From positions 558,001-622,000 of the forward strand of contig MHAZ01000021.1 of NCBI GenBank assembly GCA_001803165.1: DNA of 64,000 bases. Reading direction: 5' to 3'. Under the pieces are notes generated by a model. It was not told where the DNA came from, ran no database searches, and saw only the letters and a program-made list of their open reading frames with translations. Shown here piece by piece: positions 1-8,352 of this stretch. How positions within the stretch are numbered: the first letter of the stretch is position 1; every line of letters begins with the position of its first letter. The position numbers and the translations under genes were made by a program. This DNA is from Stygiobacter sp. RIFOXYC2_FULL_38_25. GTDB taxonomy: Bacteria > Bacteroidota > Ignavibacteria > Ignavibacteriales > Melioribacteraceae.

Positions 1-1986
1 ATAGCCCACATAGCCTGGAGGTGCGCCAATTAAACGGCTTACAGAAAACTTTTCCATATACTCACTCATATCAATACGTATCATCGCGTGTTCGTCATTA
101 AATAAATAATCTGCGAGCGCTCTTGCTAACTCGGTTTTTCCAACGCCGGTAGTTCCAATAAAGATGAAAGAACCTATTGGACGATGTGCGTCTTGCAATC
201 CCGCCCGTGATCTTCTTATCGCGTTAGCAACTGCGGAAACAGCATCCGCTTGCCCAACTACTCTTTTGTGAAGTTCTTCTTCTAACCGTAAAAGTTTTAT
301 TCGTTCGCTTTCAAGCATACGGCTAACCGGAATTCCGGTCCACTTAGCAACAACCTCGGCAATGTCTTCGGCATCAACTTCTTCCTTAAGCATCTTATTG
401 TTTTTCTGAATCGCTTCTAATTCTTCACTTTCCTTTTTGATGTTTCTCTCAAGTTGATTTATTGTTCCATAACGTATCTCTGCAACTTTACCAAGATTTC
501 CATCCCTCTCAAAACGGTCTGCATCAGTTTTTGCTTTTTCAATATCACTTTTCATAGATCGTATTTTGTGAATCTTATCCTTCTCAAGCTGCCAATGTGC
601 GCGCAAGCTTGTCCGGCTTTCAAGAATCTCCGCTAATTCTTTTTGAAGCTCGGACAATCTTGTTGCCGATTCGGAATCGCTTTCCCTTTTGAGCGCTTCT
701 TTTTCTATTTCAAGTTGTTTTACTTTTCTCTCGAGTGCATCTAATTCTTCCGGCATAGAATCAATTTCGATTCTTAGTTTAGAAGCTGCTTCGTCAATCA
801 AATCAATTGCTTTGTCGGGAAGAAATCTATCCGAGATATATCTGTTGGAAAGTTGAACTGCCGCAACAATTGCGCTATCAGTAATTCTAACTCCATGATG
901 AATTTCGTAACGCTCTTTCAGTCCACGAAGAATAGAAACAGAATCTTCTTCGTTTGGCTCGGCAACAAGCACGGGTTGAAAGCGTCTTTCAAGAGCGGCA
1001 TCTTTCTCAATATATTTTCTAAACTCATCTAAAGTTGTTGCGCCGATTGCGTGCAGCTCGCCGCGAGCTAATGCCGGTTTAAGAATATTTGCTGCGTCCA
1101 TTGCACCATCGGTTTTACCAGCACCAACAAGCAGATGAAGCTCATCTATGAATAAAATTATCTCACCATTAGATTCTTGTATCTCCTTAATAACCGCCTT
1201 AAGGCGGTCTTCAAACTGACCGCGGTACTGAGCACCGGCTACAAGCGCGCCCATATCGAGAGCAATAATTCTTTTTGTTTTTAATGATTCGGGAACATCT
1301 CCGGCAATTATTCTGTGCGCAATTCCTTCTGCTATTGCGGTCTTGCCAACGCCAGGCTCACCAATTAGCACGGGATTGTTTTTTGTCCTTCTAGATAAAA
1401 CTTGTAACACTCGGCGGATTTCTTCATCTCTTCCAATAACAGGATCTAATTTATTTGATCTAGCTAGCTCATTTAAATCGCGCCCATACTTTTGCAGAGC
1501 TTGGTATGTTTCTTCCGGATTTTGATTTGTAACTCTTTGGTTGCCGCGAATATCTTTTAGAGCGGAGAGGAGAATGTTTTTAGAAATACCATTGTCCGAG
1601 AACATTTTTCCAACTGAACCTTTTTCTTCTGCAAGAGCTAGTAAGATGTGTTCAACGGAAACGTATTCATCCTTTAAGAATTTAGCTTCTTCAACCGATT
1701 GATCAAATAACTTTGCTGAGTTGATAGAGAGTTGTTGATTTCCAATTCCAGCACCGGTTACTTTTGGTAATTTCTCAAGAAGTTCACCGGTTTTAATTTT
1801 CATCTGGTTTAAGTTTCCGCCAGCTTTTTGAATTAAAGAACCCGCGACACTTGTTTGGTCCTGCAAGACAGTAGCAAGAATATGTTCCGGCTCAACAATT
1901 TGGTTGTTATAGTTTTGTGCAATCTCTATTGAGTTTTGAACAAGCTCTTGAGCTTTTACAGTAAACTTGTTGAAGTTAAATGCCAT
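1..1986 (-). CDS. clpB: ATP-dependent chaperone ClpB, C-terminal part outside the window
   Basis: Reading leftwards from the ATG at 1986, 662 codons stay open to the window edge. The N-terminal repeat domain (about 1-145) is followed by the first AAA+ module with Walker A GEPGVGKT near residue 205 and Walker [10 protein letters not shown] long charged coiled-coil middle domain (about 400-520) and the start of the second AAA+ module with [10 protein letters not shown] near residue 610 follow. This order and the middle domain distinguish ClpB from ClpA/ClpC. ClpB disaggregates proteins together with DnaK in the cytosol. About 200 residues are missing only because the window ends. I saw no CIRCE element (TTAGCACTC-N9-GAGTGCTAA) upstream. 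Confidence 0.97.
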   Translation of the reverse strand, partial: MAFNFNKFTVKAQELVQNSIEIAQNYNNQIVEPEHILATVLQDQTSVAGSLIQKAGGNLNQMKIKTGELLEKLPKVTGAGIGNQQLSINSAKLFDQSVEEAKFLKDEYVSVEHILLALAEEKGSVGKMFSDNGISKNILLSALKDIRGNQRVTNQNPEETYQALQKYGRDLNELARSNKLDPVIGRDEEIRRVLQVLSRRTKNNPVLIGEPGVGKTAIAEGIAHRIIAGDVPESLKTKRIIALDMGALVAGAQYRGQFEDRLKAVIKEIQESNGEIILFIDELHLLVGAGKTDGAMDAANILKPALARGELHAIGATTLDEFRKYIEKDAALERRFQPVLVAEPNEEDSVSILRGLKERYEIHHGVRITDSAIVAAVQLSNRYISDRFLPDKAIDLIDEAASKLRIEIDSMPEELDALERKVKQLEIEKEALKRESDSESATRLSELQKELAEILESRTSLRAHWQLEKDKIHKIRSMKSDIEKAKTDADRFERDGNLGKVAEIRYGTINQLERNIKKESEELEAIQKNNKMLKEEVDAEDIAEVVAKWTGIPVSRMLESERIKLLRLEEELHKRVVGQADAVSAVANAIRRSRAGLQDAHRPIGSFIFIGTTGVGKTELARALADYLFNDEHAMIRIDMSEYMEKFSVSRLIGAPPGYVGY

Positions 1987-2306
1987 AGAAACACTCGCAA
2001 ATTTTATGGTTTAATTTACGGTTAGTACAATTTAGTTTCTTGGAAAGTTTCGGGTCTTATAGTGAAGAACGCAGAATGCCCGCCTTGCTAATGCAACGCG
2101 AGGCAGGAAGAGTGTAGAATAGAAAACACATGACAAAGTGGCTGATATTTATTGTTTTTCTGAGTTTAGTCACAGGCTGTTTACAGGCTTGGTAGAAGCC
2201 AGTTAGAGTGGTAGTACGTTTTGGCAGGTAACTGACCAGTTGTTAGTTTCTGGATACTGGATACTTGAGAAAGCAAAAGATAATCATAGAAAGAAGCCGC
2301 AATAAA
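1987..2306. other. Intergenic stretch upstream of clpB, no clear gene
   Basis: No convincing gene is present. On the plus strand at 2130-2195 a 21-codon ORF begins MTKWLIFIVFLSLVTGC, which looks like a lipoprotein signal peptide with lipobox LVTGC, but it stops four codons later. It could be the stub of a lost lipoprotein gene or chance. The rest has no recognisable repeat or RNA. The clpB promoter must lie here, but I cannot point to a specific box. Confidence 0.3.
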
Positions 2307-2720
2307 TTAAACAAACGGATTTACTACGGTAACTCCTTTTATAACTTGACTACTATTAAGGTCTTCTGTTAAAAGCGATATACATTTTGAAGATTCTGCC
2401 GAAACGATAATTAAAGAATCCCAGAAAGAAAGTTTGTATAGGACGCTTACATCAATTGCGTGTTTAATCATTTCAACAGTAATTTGAACTACTTCAAATC
2501 TTTCGAAACCAGTGATAATTTCTTTAACGAGCTCATGACTTATTCCAAGTTTTTTTGTCGCCACAACAAAAAACTCTTCAATCACCTGTGTTGAAATTAC
2601 TCCCACATCCCCCACGATAATATCTTTTAAAAGCTGACGTGCTTTTTTCTGCTTTGCTTTATTACGTGGGTCTATGCTGTAAATCAAAAGGTTAGTGTCT
2701 ATAAAGACTTTATCTTTCAT
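2307..2720 (-). CDS. PIN-domain toxin (VapC-like)
   Basis: A 137-residue PIN domain, the usual size of VapC-type RNases. The acidic residues expected for the metal site are visible: Asp8 in FIDTN, a Glu in the IEEFF segment, Asp near residue 98 in FWDSLII, and Asp in LTEDLN near residue 117. PIN toxins cleave RNA, often tRNA or rRNA. The start overlaps the end of the upstream small gene by 11 bases, the usual antitoxin-toxin arrangement. The pairing is inferred from gene order and family; the RNA target is unknown. Confidence 0.85.
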   Translation of the reverse strand: MKDKVFIDTNLLIYSIDPRNKAKQKKARQLLKDIIVGDVGVISTQVIEEFFVVATKKLGISHELVKEIITGFERFEVVQITVEMIKHAIDVSVLYKLSFWDSLIIVSAESSKCISLLTEDLNSSQVIKGVTVVNPFV

Positions 2721-2934
2721 GTAGTTCTTCTCTGGTCCACTTTATACCCTTGGTATCTATTTTTGCTTTATCTATTAACATAAAGCAATGATCCAACCAA
2801 TCGGTGTTTTTATGCTCAATTTCTTTTGAAAGTAGTTCTCTAATTAAGCCGTTAAGAGTCTTACCTCTTTTCTGCGCGTGCTTTCTTCCCTTTTTTATTA
2901 AGCTATCATCTAAAGACAGGGTTACGTTTGCCAC
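2710..2934 (-). CDS. Ribbon-helix-helix antitoxin partner of the PIN toxin
   Basis: A 74-residue protein starting MANVTLSLDDSLIKKGRKHA, a ribbon-helix-helix start with one strand (VTLSLDD) and two helices (KKGRKHAQKRG, LNGLIRELL). Such antitoxins bind their own promoter through the strand and hold the toxin with the C-terminal tail, here rich in charged residues. It precedes the PIN gene and overlaps it by 11 bases, so the two are probably translated together. The family assignment is by pattern; the function is inferred from context. Confidence 0.75.
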   Translation of the reverse strand: MANVTLSLDDSLIKKGRKHAQKRGKTLNGLIRELLSKEIEHKNTDWLDHCFMLIDKAKIDTKGIKWTREELHER

Positions 2935-3070
2935 AAAAACCTCTCATCAAATAATTACACATATTATGTGTAAAGATATAAATAGAAAAAAGGGTTGTCA
3001 AGAATGCCCGGAGAGTTTTGGCAAAAGAAAAAAGTATAAAAAAGAAATAATAGTCCAAAGTTCTTCACGA

Positions 3071-3478
3071 TTACATTTGCGAAATTATAATTTTTTCGAT
3101 TTCTCTTTCTTCAATAATTTCGATTGGTTTGGATGTATCGAGAATTGTATAAGTAGTTCCAGATGGCAAAATAGTAATTTTAACCTTTGGTGTTGGAACA
3201 GAAGAAAAGAAGTAGAGCAAATGTTCTGAAGCAGTGTTAATTATTTTGATAACGTGATCTGAGTTCGAATCTGTAAAACTGTACGAATAATTCTTTTTTT
3301 CGAGATTAAGAGACTTTGCAGCAAGCCTTAATTTGGAATCTTTGGTTTCACCTGATCCAACAGAAGGAATCAATTCAAATACATTTGGTAAATGAGCTTT
3401 ATCTACAATTTTTAAGATTGTTTGTTCTTCGAGATTAATTTCTTTTAACTGACGGCAATAGTAAACAACCACGCCCAA
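3071..3478 (-). CDS. Hypothetical protein, start uncertain
   Basis: An open frame of 135 codons, opening at a TTG at 3478. I recognise no family. The protein has no signal peptide or membrane segment and ends in a charged segment (IEIIEEREIEKII). No ATG exists in frame near the beginning, and the TTG lies at the border of the transposase remnant to the right. The original start may have been removed by insertion or deletion, leaving a 5'-truncated gene. A real but damaged gene is about as likely as an intact one. Confidence 0.4.
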   Translation of the reverse strand: MGVVVYYCRQLKEINLEEQTILKIVDKAHLPNVFELIPSVGSGETKDSKLRLAAKSLNLEKKNYSYSFTDSNSDHVIKIINTASEHLLYFFSSVPTPKVKITILPSGTTYTILDTSKPIEIIEEREIEKIIISQM

Positions 3479-3499
3479 AGGACGTGGCTTTAATGAGTC

Positions 3500-3796
3500 T
3501 CTAAAAGAGGCTATAATCTAGAAAAAGTTCCGTGCGGGCAGTTTGATGCTAACTGTTTATATTTTACAATTGGTCTACACGCCTACAATTTATTGCAAAT
3601 GTTGAAATACAGTGGTCTGCCCAAAGAAGATCACAACAAATCCGTAAAGACACTTAGATATCAATTGCTAAAGCTAACCGGCAAAGTTGTTTTTCATGCA
3701 AGATATTTGATTGTTCAAATAGCAACGCCGCTAAAGAACATTGAACTATTCAAAGAGGCATACTACCGTCTCAGATACTCTCCGTTACCAGCTTAA
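3500..3796 (+). pseudogene. 3' remnant of a DDE transposase gene
   Basis: One frame without a proper start reads into GYNLEKVPCGQFDANCLYF, then FTIGLHAYNLLQ, and ends near TLRYQLLKLTGKVVFHARY at 3796. This resembles the C-terminal end of IS4/IS1380-group DDE transposases: PCGQF-N-AN before a helix with LAYNL, then LRY-LL---GKVV-HAR. The catalytic part (about 300 residues) is absent, so this is an inactive insertion-sequence end. I found no paired inverted repeats around it. The exact IS family needs a search. Confidence 0.6.
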
Positions 3797-4099
3797 TATA
3801 ATTTACTGGAAAAAAATGAATCCTTTATTATAAGCAGCTATCTGTTGAAGAAAATCTCTATCCAAATTTGCAAAATATAAACCCGTTTGAGATTAATAGC
3901 AGATAAAGAACTGCTTCCTATTTAATTAAAAATCATTATCTCCATACACTTCGCTATGAGCTTCACTTTTTAACTTCTTTTTAAGCTCTATGTCGGATTT
4001 GAGAATTTTAGTAAATGTATTTATTATTTGTGCCTATATTTAAACTCAAAATTAATTACTTATTCGCATCGCAAACATAAATTATATTCCTAACACAAT
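3797..4099. other. Gene-free stretch between transposase remnant and LytTR regulator
   Basis: About 300 AT-rich bases with no supported gene. On the minus strand near 3917-4030 a short open run ends ELKKKLKSEAHSEVYGDNDF, but it has no start codon and is closed upstream by a stop. It may be the tail of a gene lost when the neighbouring insertion sequence arrived. The promoter of the gene at 4100 should lie here, but no clear boxes are visible. Confidence 0.3.
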
Positions 4100-5200
4100 A
4101 TGAAGATCCGTAAAGACACACTCTATATTCTAACACTGCTATCGCTTGCTGTAATTATAATTACCGGGAATTACTTTACAATAGAATATTTATACAACAT
4201 CAGTAAAAAGAATCTGCTGAACAACCAATTCGAATCCAGTATTCGAGAAGCAAAAGAAATTGCAAATTTACTTGAGAAACAATTACAGCAAGGGATCAAT
4301 GAAAATATTGTTATACAAAACCTGCAAGCTGCAATTGAAAATGGGAAGGTGGATAAAAATTTCATATGTATGTATGATACGCTTGGAGTAGAACTTTGTC
4401 ACCCCAATCGAGAACGCATTGGAAAGCTTGTTGATAGTAATTCAGTTGTATATTCGTTGGGTGAAGGTAGTGAACAAACTTTTCAAGATATTATACTTAG
4501 CGGAAAAGACGGCGGCGGATTAAGAATGTTTAATGATAAAAATTCTTTATCAGAAATTATATATGCTCAACGAATACCGTCAAAACCCTGGATGGTCGCT
4601 TCCCACGCAAATCTTTCAATAATTAAAGCTCAGTTGGATTCACTGCGAGATCAATTTCTACTGATACAAATAATAAGCAGTCTCCTCATAATTTTTCTTT
4701 CTTTTTTATCAACAAGGTGGATATCGAGTAAATATGAAAACCAAATTGAATTCGAGAAAGATGCTTTAGCAAAGGGAATGCTGAATTTAGCCGCGCTAAA
4801 TAATGAATTGATGAATCACCAAAAACAAATTCCACTAAATGCATCTGATAAAGAAACAAGTGGAAAACAAAGAATTCTTATCCATTGGCGGGACCAAATT
4901 ATCCCGGTTGCCGTAGAAGATATTTCTTATTTCCATACAAGCAACTCCTTGACATATATTTATTGTAATGACAAAAATGTTTATCACTCTAACAGCAGTT
5001 TAGAGGAGTTATATAATCAGATTGACAACGAACTGTTTTTTAGAGCGAACAGACAGTATCTTGTTTCTATAAATTCTATAAAAAAAATATACCGGCATGG
5101 GAATAATCAATTAAAATTAGAGATTTATCCCCAACCGCCGGAAGATTTAATCATAAGTAAAAATAGAATTTCTGAATTTAGGGATTGGCTAAGCTCCTAA
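4100..5200 (+). CDS. Membrane-anchored sensor with LytTR DNA-binding domain
   Basis: 366 residues. A membrane segment near 9-27 is followed by an extracytoplasmic region (about 30-185) that reads like a single-Cache sensor, for example KNFICMYDTLGVELCHP and KPWMVASHANLS. A second membrane segment lies near 190-208, then a linker. The last 110 residues form a LytTR DNA-binding domain with VEDISYF, FFRANRQYLVSI and LIISKNR. No kinase or receiver domain is present, so sensing and DNA binding seem to be in one membrane protein. The ligand is unknown. Long intergenic regions isolate it on both sides, so it is probably monocistronic. Confidence 0.8.
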   Translation: MKIRKDTLYILTLLSLAVIIITGNYFTIEYLYNISKKNLLNNQFESSIREAKEIANLLEKQLQQGINENIVIQNLQAAIENGKVDKNFICMYDTLGVELCHPNRERIGKLVDSNSVVYSLGEGSEQTFQDIILSGKDGGGLRMFNDKNSLSEIIYAQRIPSKPWMVASHANLSIIKAQLDSLRDQFLLIQIISSLLIIFLSFLSTRWISSKYENQIEFEKDALAKGMLNLAALNNELMNHQKQIPLNASDKETSGKQRILIHWRDQIIPVAVEDISYFHTSNSLTYIYCNDKNVYHSNSSLEELYNQIDNELFFRANRQYLVSINSIKKIYRHGNNQLKLEIYPQPPEDLIISKNRISEFRDWLSS

Positions 5201-5297
5201 TTTGAAACTGTTGGGACCGTCTAAAAGTAATTTCTACAATAAATAATCAGCTGGAATCCGTTGAATCTGCGTCATCCGCGTACTATTATATAATGAA

Positions 5298-5423
5298 ACC
5301 TCTGAATAATTAATTTAGTGTCGCACTGAAGTCCGTCGGCTGACGGATCGAAGTGTGACAATTTAGTTTGTAGTGTCATGGTTCGACAAGCTCCCCATGA
5401 CTTAGTCTTAATATTTCAGAGGT
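5298..5423. repeat. Small foldback element with inverted ends
   Basis: The ends are near-perfect inverted copies: ACCTCTGAATAATTAA at 5298-5313 and TTAATATTTCAGAGGT at 5408-5423. Inside lie two further hairpins, TCCGTC-GGCT-GACGGA at 5331-5346 (within a longer imperfect arm GTCGCACT/AGTGTGAC) and GTCATGG...CCATGAC at about 5375-5401. The size of 126 bases, inverted ends and lack of coding capacity fit a miniature inverted-repeat or foldback element. No target duplication is obvious. Confidence 0.5.
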
Positions 5424-5466
5424 CACTAATCAGATGTTACTTTTGAGACAGCCTCTTAATTTCTAT

Positions 5467-6567
5467 CTATTTCAGTAAAACGAATTTTTTAGCCTGCTCA
5501 AAATTACCCAACGATAATTTATACAGATACATCCCGGAAGCTAAACCGGAAGCATTAAACAATACAGAGTAGTTTCCTGCATTCTGTTCTTCATTAACTA
5601 ATGTTAAAACTTCATCTCCCAGTATATCATAAATTTTTATTGTAACGAATCCGCCGGATGGAATAGAATAAGTAATTGTAGTTGAAGGATTAAACGGATT
5701 GGGGAAATTTTGATTTAATGAAAAACCATCCGGAATCTCCAGATTGTAAACTTCAATTCCCGTAGGTATATCTATATTAGTTTTCGCAACCGGCCATACC
5801 CCCGGAGAAGGAAAACTAACACCTTTGTTATAACCGCGCCTTAAACTATCCTGACCAAAATAGTATAGCGGCCAACCTTTGTATGTTAATTGCTTGTGTC
5901 CAAAAACATCAATTATACTAAAAAAAGTAGTATCTATAACGGAAGGCACTGAGCCCAATTCTTCTTCATAGATTGGCCAAACCTTATTATTACCAAAATC
6001 ATGTGCGGTAAAATTATTATCATTAAAGGTATCTTTTGTAAATGTATAAAGAGTTCTGCCATAATCATCAACAAAATATTGAATTACTTCTTCCCCGGGC
6101 TGATAATTACTATTGTAGGAAATACCATCATGCCCAACAAGCTGGTTATTCATTAACATAATAGAGTAATCGGGTTTAGCAACATACCAAACACCGTTAA
6201 CGTTTTCACCTTTAATATCGCCGACAGTTGAATCATTGTGAAAATAATACAGCGGCCAACTTTTATAAGTTGTTTGTTTGCTTGAATCAGCACGTAGAAT
6301 AGTTCCGAAATCATTTGCATTAAGACCTTCACCTATAATTAGAGAATCTGTATAGAAGATAGGCCAGATTACTGTGCAGCCGTCGTTACAAAGTGAACTA
6401 CCGGTTGCATCTTTAGTAAAAAAATATAATGACCTTCCGTTTCCATCTGTGAGAATGTTACCCAAAGTTGGATTATTCGTGATCTTGACGATTGTTTGTG
6501 AAAATGTATTTGTATTGAACACGGTAATAAAAAGTATTGTGCTCAATAATGTAAGAAAGCGTTGCAT
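5467..6567 (-). CDS. Secreted duplicated-repeat protein with T9SS C-terminal domain
   Basis: 366 residues. A signal peptide (about 1-24, ending NTFSQ) is followed by two related halves (about 28-135 and 150-265). Each contains G-GRSLYFFTKD or GRTLYTFTKD, a later WPIF/WPIY, and a KGWPLYYF or KSWPLYYF motif. This is the pattern of the secreted repeat family known as Lipoprotein_15 (COG4315), whose role is unknown. The last 80 residues are a T9SS sorting domain (NFPNPFNPSTTITYS ... FVLLK), so the protein should be exported and anchored at the cell surface. It may be cotranscribed with the two minus-strand genes upstream, which encode a lipoprotein and a haem protein. Confidence 0.8.
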   Translation of the reverse strand: MQRFLTLLSTILFITVFNTNTFSQTIVKITNNPTLGNILTDGNGRSLYFFTKDATGSSLCNDGCTVIWPIFYTDSLIIGEGLNANDFGTILRADSSKQTTYKSWPLYYFHNDSTVGDIKGENVNGVWYVAKPDYSIMLMNNQLVGHDGISYNSNYQPGEEVIQYFVDDYGRTLYTFTKDTFNDNNFTAHDFGNNKVWPIYEEELGSVPSVIDTTFFSIIDVFGHKQLTYKGWPLYYFGQDSLRRGYNKGVSFPSPGVWPVAKTNIDIPTGIEVYNLEIPDGFSLNQNFPNPFNPSTTITYSIPSGGFVTIKIYDILGDEVLTLVNEEQNAGNYSVLFNASGLASGMYLYKLSLGNFEQAKKFVLLK

Positions 6568-6622
6568 ATTTGTTCTCCTTTTGGGTTATATAATTAGAGT
6601 GAATTTATGTCACCAACCGTTT

Positions 6623-7090
6623 TTATAGTTGCCAGGCACTTAGAAGTAAAGTTGATATTTTCTTTTTTTCTGCGTTATCCAATTTTAAAATCTTGCCGGA
6701 GCTATCATATCTTCTGATAATAAAATCATTGTTGTTAAATTGAATTAAGTCGGTATAGAGAAATTTCCCAGGTATTCTTGCGCCGATCCAAACCAGGTCA
6801 TCTTTTTGCTGCCAATAAATTATTAACCATTTTGCGCCTTGCACGAAAGCATTACCGTTAGAAAGGTTGTTTTTTGTGGTTTGTGATTTTTTGTCTGTTA
6901 GAATTAATATCGTGTGATGATCTTTATGCCTGATAATTGAACTAACTACTTTTGCCGAACTTAAATCAAATGGAATATTACCAATCTGTACTGTAGCAGT
7001 ATTATTTAAGTACGATTGTTGTTTATTATCGGTGTCGGAACTACAAGAAAAAAAGAAAAATAATATCGGGATTGCTATTATATATTTCAT
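6623..7090 (-). CDS. Small lipoprotein of unknown function
   Basis: 155 residues with a lipoprotein signal: MKYIIAIPILFFFFSCSSD, with the lipidated Cys at about residue 16. The mature part has no family I recognise and contains TVQIGNIPFDLSSAKVV and a lysine-rich end. It is 13 bases downstream of the cytochrome P460 gene on the same strand and probably in the same transcript. A role linked to that redox protein or to the secreted protein downstream is only suggested by position. Confidence 0.65.
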   Translation of the reverse strand: MKYIIAIPILFFFFSCSSDTDNKQQSYLNNTATVQIGNIPFDLSSAKVVSSIIRHKDHHTILILTDKKSQTTKNNLSNGNAFVQGAKWLIIYWQQKDDLVWIGARIPGKFLYTDLIQFNNNDFIIRRYDSSGKILKLDNAEKKKISTLLLSAWQL

Positions 7091-7103
7091 TTTATTAGAT
7101 CCT

Positions 7104-8030
7104 TTACTTATTCTTAGAAAATCTAATTGCCGGAGTAAAAGTGTAATCCATTTCTTTAACCGGATTATGACAGTTTACGCACGAGTTTGTAAATGTTTCA
7201 TCATTGCCAAAAGGTTTTAAATCATTTCCCAACCATCTTGCCCAACCCCACCCTTTTGTTGATGCATATTTTTCTTCGTCCTTTATCATAAACTCAACAT
7301 GAATGAATTTACCCGGAACAATATCGCCGTTTTCGTTTGTTACTCTTTCCCAAAGCGCTTTCGCTAAAATTGAACCGTCAGGGTAAGGAATATTATTTCC
7401 TTTATTTATTGCATTAACGGCAATATCATTTGCGTAAATTATTCTTGTAGAATTGTGATCAAATCTTTCTGTAGTACTAATAACTTGCCAATCCTTATAG
7501 TCCGGAATAAACTTTATTCCATTAGGCGCATTTTTTATTATACTGGAACCGGTTATCTTTTCGGATTTGCTCTTGTTACTGGCATTCATTTCAACCGGAT
7601 ATTTTTCTAAAGAAAGAATAAATTTTTCCAACTTGTCGACATCAGTTTTGCTTAATTTTGCTTCCGGATGCAGCAAAGTATATTCGGGCAAAGGCATTGT
7701 TTTGAATGTCTTGACTACATTTAACGCATCGAACAATAATAATCTCCGTTTGGCGTCATTCAGTTTGTCCCAGTCAGAAAAGTTGAGATATGACCTTCCT
7801 TCCAGAATATGCTTTCTGACTAAAAGAAAAGCAGGGTTTATTTGGTCAAACCAGGCAAGATTAGTTTCATTAGAATGACAATCATAACAGCTCTTTTTAA
7901 AGATTTTCTTTATTTCTTCCGGTCCGGTGAAATCATTTGTTACCGGTGGAGAAGGAATTTCCGGACGGTAAAATTGAAGTCCAACAAAAAGGACAACTGC
8001 ACTTGCTAATAAGATTTTTAACTTTTTCAT
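7104..8030 (-). CDS. Haem-binding domain fused to cytochrome P460
   Basis: I start at the ATG at 8030 (MKKLKILLAS, a signal/anchor helix) rather than the ATG at 8060, which would put ten residues before the helix. This gives 308 residues. The first module (about 25-140) has a CYDCH haem motif with following W and H residues and LSLEKYP, like the Haem_bd family. The second (about 165-305) has the P460-like order KDWQVISTTERFDHNSTRIIYAND, then KALWERV and a CVNCH haem motif near the end. P460 proteins oxidise hydroxylamine or related nitrogen compounds in some bacteria; here the substrate is unknown. It should act in the periplasm. Confidence 0.75.
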   Translation of the reverse strand: MKKLKILLASAVVLFVGLQFYRPEIPSPPVTNDFTGPEEIKKIFKKSCYDCHSNETNLAWFDQINPAFLLVRKHILEGRSYLNFSDWDKLNDAKRRLLLFDALNVVKTFKTMPLPEYTLLHPEAKLSKTDVDKLEKFILSLEKYPVEMNASNKSKSEKITGSSIIKNAPNGIKFIPDYKDWQVISTTERFDHNSTRIIYANDIAVNAINKGNNIPYPDGSILAKALWERVTNENGDIVPGKFIHVEFMIKDEEKYASTKGWGWARWLGNDLKPFGNDETFTNSCVNCHNPVKEMDYTFTPAIRFSKNK

Positions 8031-8220
8031 GTTATCCACATATTTTGTGAAAAAATTCAAACGACATTAAATGTGCCCAAAAAAACAACCTAGCTTTACT
8101 AATTACAAAAGAATAACTGTGAAAGGGAAATATTTAGCCGCGAAAAGGAAAAAAGAGAGTTGAAAAACCGGGGAAATTTCGATAAAAAGAATGGAGTTGT
8201 TAAAAAATATTGATTATAAC

Positions 8221-8263
8221 ATTAGTAATAATTATAGAACGAATTGGTATATTACTAATTCGT
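8221..8263. promoter_or_regulatory. Nested inverted repeats upstream of mnmE
   Basis: ATTAGTAAT at 8221-8229 is inverted as ATTACTAAT at 8251-8259, and ACGAATT at 8239-8245 is inverted as AATTCGT at 8257-8263 with an 11-base spacer. Arms this exact, about 90 bases before the mnmE start, suggest a protein-binding site or an RNA hairpin. Which regulator could bind is unknown. In very AT-rich DNA some of this could be chance. Confidence 0.3.
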
Positions 8264-8352
8264 AATAAAAAATATTTTTGAAGTTGGCGTTGTACTGCGC
8301 TTCTTGTTACTCCTTTACAATAATGATAATTTTGCACTTCAAAGGAAAAAGC

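Noticed and set aside
2130-2195. 21-codon ORF with lipobox (MTKWLIFIVFL...TGC)
   Set aside because: It ends four residues after the lipobox; too short to claim as a gene, so it is only mentioned in the intergenic entry.
1987-2306. CIRCE or heat-shock operator upstream of clpB
   Set aside because: No TTAGCACTC-N9-GAGTGCTAA or close variant is present.
2804-3229. 141-codon plus-strand ORF
   Set aside because: It overlaps the antitoxin and the minus-strand hypothetical gene and has low-complexity, non-protein-like composition.
3917-4030. Minus-strand open run ending ELKKKLKSEAHSEVYGDNDF
   Set aside because: No start codon in frame and a stop just upstream; at best a gene tail.
8278-8352. 25-residue N-terminal extension of MnmE
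   Set aside because: The family starts at the ATG at 8353, which has a ribosome site.
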